Positions 13,419 to 14,335 of a stretch of 14,335 nucleotides of DNA are shown piece after piece. Positions within the stretch are counted from its first letter, which is position 1; each line of letters starts with the position of its first letter. Under the pieces are notes generated by a model, which did not search any database, had not been told where the DNA came from, and worked only from the letters and a program-made list of their open reading frames with translations. The stretch is from assembly GCA_030916575.1 (NCBI GenBank), contig JAUPWJ010000034.1, positions 1 through 14,335 of the forward strand, written 5' to 3'. A program made the translations under genes and the position numbers. The stretch is from Patescibacteria group bacterium. Lineage in GTDB: Bacteria; Patescibacteriota; Minisyncoccia; Phycocordibacterales; UBA9973.

Positions 13419-13862
13419 TTATTTCTCTAATTCTTCTTTTTTTAAATCTAATACATCCAAACTCCAAGCTAAGTCTCTTAATTTACTTTCTCCCAAGTGA
13501 TGCATATTGTGTTTTTTTATAATTTCCTCTTCCTCTTCCTTTTCTTTTTTTTCAATTTCTTTTGCTTTGGGATTTATTTTAATTTTTCTTCTTTTCCAAA
13601 GATACAACTTGTCTTGCACAGCGTATTTTAATGCAGATTCTAGCATGTCGACTAGTGGCTTGTTGTTTGGTCTGTAGAAAGTAAGTGCCAATGAAAATGC
13701 CAGAATGATTAGTATTGGGATAAATCCTAATAAAAATCCGAATAATTTATAAATTATAAAACATAATCCTCCACCTCCAGCTAAATATACGAATTGGCTG
13801 AAAGTAAATGGGCCAAATATCTTATCTTCTATATCTAAAAATTGTGGAACTTTAAATTGCAT
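13419..13862 (-). CDS. PrgI family inner-membrane protein
   Basis: A 147-residue membrane protein. The ATG at 13862 is chosen because MQFKVPQFLDIEDKIFGPFT is the characteristic PrgI start; an in-frame GTG at 13883 would add seven residues. Two adjacent hydrophobic segments at about 23-38 and 40-58 (YLAGGGGLCFIIYKLFGFLL and GFIPILIILAFSLALTF) are followed by a YRPNNKPLVDML motif and a conserved-looking helix with WKRRK. The last ~50 residues are highly charged (Glu/Lys runs) and probably cytoplasmic. PrgI proteins are inner-membrane components of type IV secretion or conjugation loci in Gram-positives and CPR bacteria, and may hold a place similar to VirB3. It comes directly before the TraC-like and VirB4 genes, in keeping with VirB3-VirB4 partnership. 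Confidence 0.88.
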   Translation of the reverse strand: MQFKVPQFLDIEDKIFGPFTFSQFVYLAGGGGLCFIIYKLFGFLLGFIPILIILAFSLALTFYRPNNKPLVDMLESALKYAVQDKLYLWKRRKIKINPKAKEIEKKEKEEEEEIIKKHNMHHLGESKLRDLAWSLDVLDLKKEELEK

Positions 13863-13889
13863 ATTTTTATTTAACACAAACACCCTACC

Positions 13890-14330
13890 CTATTTATCGT
13901 CTTCAGGATTTATTCTATATGGGTCTATGTTCGGCAATGGTGCTTTTGCAACCACTTCAATTTCTTTTTTGGATACATTATTTACAGTATAATCTGTCTT
14001 CTTACCAGGTATTTTAAACGCACCTCCTAATTTTTGAGCCAACATAGACTCTGCTGGAGCTTTCTTAATAAGATTTGGGTTTTCTATGTCTTTTATCATT
14101 TCCGCCTCACCTTCTAAATTTCTCTCACTAGTAGGGGTAATTTCTAATATATCTCTCTTTTCTTCCGTTTTATTTATTTCTATACCCATGTCTTTCAGCA
14201 CGGTGTCATCATTGTTTAGTATTTTTGCTCTTATTGTCGGAGGAGCAGAAAGCTTTGTCTCTTCTATATTTTTCACCAAAAGGGCACGAACTTTTTTAAA
14301 TACGAATTCGTTCATTTCATTTACAAGCAT
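13890..14330 (-). CDS. Unrecognised charged, probably disordered protein of the secretion operon
   Basis: A 146-residue reading frame, first gene of the operon visible here. The ATG at 14330 is five bases from the window edge and the frame stays open upstream, so the true start may lie outside. An N-terminal amphipathic helix (MNEFVFKKVRALLVKNIEET) is followed by Lys/Glu/Asn/Thr-rich sequence with few hydrophobic residues, then AESMLAQKLGGAFKIPGKKT and a C-terminal NIDPYRINPEDDK. There are no transmembrane segments and no signal peptide. The ending resembles short DPYRE-type tails that I recall from proteins beside PrgI genes in CPR genomes, but I can name no function. The spacing to the PrgI ATG is 27 bases (six to the alternative GTG). 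It may be a linker or adaptor of the membrane complex. Confidence 0.65.
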   Translation of the reverse strand: MLVNEMNEFVFKKVRALLVKNIEETKLSAPPTIRAKILNNDDTVLKDMGIEINKTEEKRDILEITPTSERNLEGEAEMIKDIENPNLIKKAPAESMLAQKLGGAFKIPGKKTDYTVNNVSKKEIEVVAKAPLPNIDPYRINPEDDK

Positions 14331-14335
14331 TTTCG

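Noticed and set aside
13863..13883. GTG start for PrgI at 13883
   Set aside because: PrgI proteins characteristically begin with the MQF-VPQF sequence, which coincides with the ATG at 13862.
7503..14330. The secretion operon as an integrated conjugative element
   Set aside because: No relaxase, integrase, att-like repeat or tRNA border is visible, and the genes show no obvious compositional break from the origin region; only sequence beyond the window could revive this.

Overview
The window is AT-rich, uses the standard bacterial code (TGA is a real stop at the end of the VirB4-like gene), and combines a chromosomal replication-origin neighbourhood with a VirB4/PrgI-type secretion operon. 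Protein style points to an ultra-small Candidate Phyla Radiation (Patescibacteria, probably Parcubacteria-like) bacterium: a short YidC, a PrgI protein next to a separate TraC-like protein and a VirB4 ATPase, and a PBP1A tail ending in an Ig-like segment. This placement is inferred from protein resemblance; there is no rRNA in the window.

Layout. (1) 2-586, plus: the C-terminal end of a class A penicillin-binding protein. (2) 588-3534, minus: dnaA, then dnaN, then a tiny DciA/DUF721-like gene one base after dnaN. (3) 1945-2190 and 3535-3719: two non-coding regions flanking dnaA. Both carry DnaA-box-like sites, and the first also has a 23-bp direct repeat in an almost G-free strand. Together they are the likely oriC. 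(4) 3720-4466, plus: rpmH (44 aa), rnpA and yidD, tightly packed. (5) 4463-6226, minus: an ABC exporter inserted between yidD and yidC, its stop codon overlapping that of yidD. (6) 6280-7494, plus: yidC and a short KhpB/Jag RNA-binding protein. (7) 7503-14330, minus: a seven-gene operon with spacings of about 1 to 27 bases. In transcription order it holds an unrecognised probably disordered protein, PrgI, a TraC-like protein, a VirB4-type ATPase, a secreted protein with repeated Ig-like modules, a VirB2/TrbC-like two-helix membrane module fused to an M15-type zinc peptidase domain, and a membrane-anchored probable beta-propeller.

How the parts fit. The first half is the conserved replication, RNase P and membrane-insertion core. 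The second half looks like the cytoplasmic motor (VirB4), inner-membrane parts (PrgI, VirB2-like) and extracytoplasmic parts of a type IV secretion-like or pilus-like machine for a cell without an outer membrane. The peptidase domain is predicted to lie outside the membrane, where it could open peptidoglycan, a job done by a separate VirB1 protein in classical systems.

Expression signals. Recognisable -10 hexamers sit only 6-8 bases before the start codons of dnaA, rpmH, the ABC exporter and yidC, which implies leaderless mRNAs. No gene start inspected has a clear Shine-Dalgarno sequence. Three convergent gene pairs meet with gaps of 8 bases or less, or overlap, leaving no room for intergenic terminators. 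No stretch over 300 bases lacks a gene, and I saw no tRNA, rRNA, IS element or CRISPR array.
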